Part shown: positions 63,882-64,000 of the stretch, piece by piece
Position numbering within the stretch: the first letter of the stretch is position 1
How the letters are laid out: every line of letters begins with the position of its first letter
Source of the DNA: Paenibacillus massiliensis subsp. panacisoli DSM 21345
Lineage (GTDB): Bacteria > Bacillota > Bacilli > Paenibacillales > Paenibacillaceae
NCBI RefSeq assembly: GCF_000426545.1
Contig: NZ_AUFO01000011.1
Coordinates: 155,202 to 219,201 of the forward strand
Direction: 5' to 3'
Length of the DNA: 64,000 bases
The notes under the pieces: generated by a model
Seen by the model: the letters and a program-made list of their open reading frames with translations, nothing else
Told to the model about the DNA's origin: nothing
Database searches by the model: none
Translations under genes and position numbers: made by a program

Positions 63882-64000
63882 GTGTCTCGATTCGGTAAAT
63901 TAACTCTGTTTATAGTATTCATGTTAGTCATGACTGGTTGCTGGAACAGAACTGAGCTTAACGAGCTGTGGGTAACGTCGGCTACAGGGGTAGATATGAT
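63882..64000 (+). CDS. Spore germination lipoprotein, GerC family (partial)
   Basis: Only the first 39 codons are in the window. A signal peptide ends in the lipobox M-T-G-C, followed by W-N-R-T-E-L-N-E-L-W-V-T-S-A-T-G-V-D, the classical start of mature Ger(x)C proteins. GTG 63882 has GGGAGG upstream, 13 bases after the subunit A stop. Confidence 0.88.
   Translation, partial: MSRFGKLTLFIVFMLVMTGCWNRTELNELWVTSATGVDM

Overview
ORGANISM. The window looks like a chromosome segment of a spore-forming, low-to-mid G+C Firmicute, most probably Paenibacillus. The evidence is a GerA/GerC spore germination operon at the right edge, strong AGGAGG-type ribosome sites with many GTG/TTG starts, a YesM/YesN-type two-component pair with an LplB/YtcP/LplA-type ABC importer, an aa3-type quinol oxidase, a XylR/XylAB operon, and a tandem pair of AimR-like (Alo-type) receptors of a kind reported from Paenibacillus polymyxa. 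Species was not determined. No rRNA or tRNA gene was recognised. LAYOUT. 1-8332: 3' end of a large NRPS gene (A-PCP-E-C-A-PCP-reductase) and a stand-alone condensation/acyltransferase-like protein. 8497-12708: a second-type peptide deformylase with its own consensus promoter, then a YesM/YesN-like sensor kinase and AraC-type regulator. 12776-15538: an ArsR repressor and MFS exporter that share one operator, then an AlkC-type DNA repair protein. 15862-19572: polysaccharide-type ABC importer (two permeases and a lipoprotein). 19923-24375: small membrane protein and qoxABCD. 24582-29247: DUF1992 protein, deoC, a zinc-type ArsR sensor, a mini LPxTG surface protein and a CPC-type metal ATPase. 29490-32736: a PEP-utiliser-like protein and a Fur-controlled P1B-4 metal ATPase, followed by a GTAA microsatellite. 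32944-36985: an AT-rich island (a secreted unknown protein and an RCC1-repeat protein) lying between the two ends of a broken IS3/IS150-like element and next to an IS30 remnant. 37099-39520: ZIP transporter, trxB and a NrdH/glutaredoxin-like protein. 39810-42921: two AimR/Alo-like peptide receptors, the second overlapping a 43-residue secreted signal-peptide precursor that was too short for ordinary gene finding. 43067-47489: a structured repeat, then xylR / xylAB. 47520-51082: methyltransferase and the Fur-boxed feoAB operon with its Cys-rich partner. 51360-56039: transglutaminase-like protein, MFS exporter, an inverted second copy of the structured repeat, mug, and a CvfC-like protein. 56270-58890: a bd-type oxidase (cydAB) with a tiny membrane ORF on each side. 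59227-64000: metallo-beta-lactamase fold hydrolase, XRE-cupin repressor divergent from a LysE exporter, a broken small ORF, and the gerA-gerC operon, cut by the window end. HOW THE PARTS WORK TOGETHER. Metal homeostasis recurs: zinc sensor, CPC ATPase and LPYTG protein share a near-identical operator, and a related sequence precedes the ZIP gene; Fur-type boxes precede both feoAB and the P1B-4 ATPase. Two terminal oxidases are present. The signals most worth following are the AimR-like receptor pair with its peptide and shared GTAA-N5-TTAC site, the ~165-nt inverted structured repeat with a compensatory base-pair change, the zinc-operator-linked LPxTG mini-protein, the split IS element enclosing the AT-rich island, and the cyd small ORFs. 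All identities and counts here were read by eye; no alignment or search was run.
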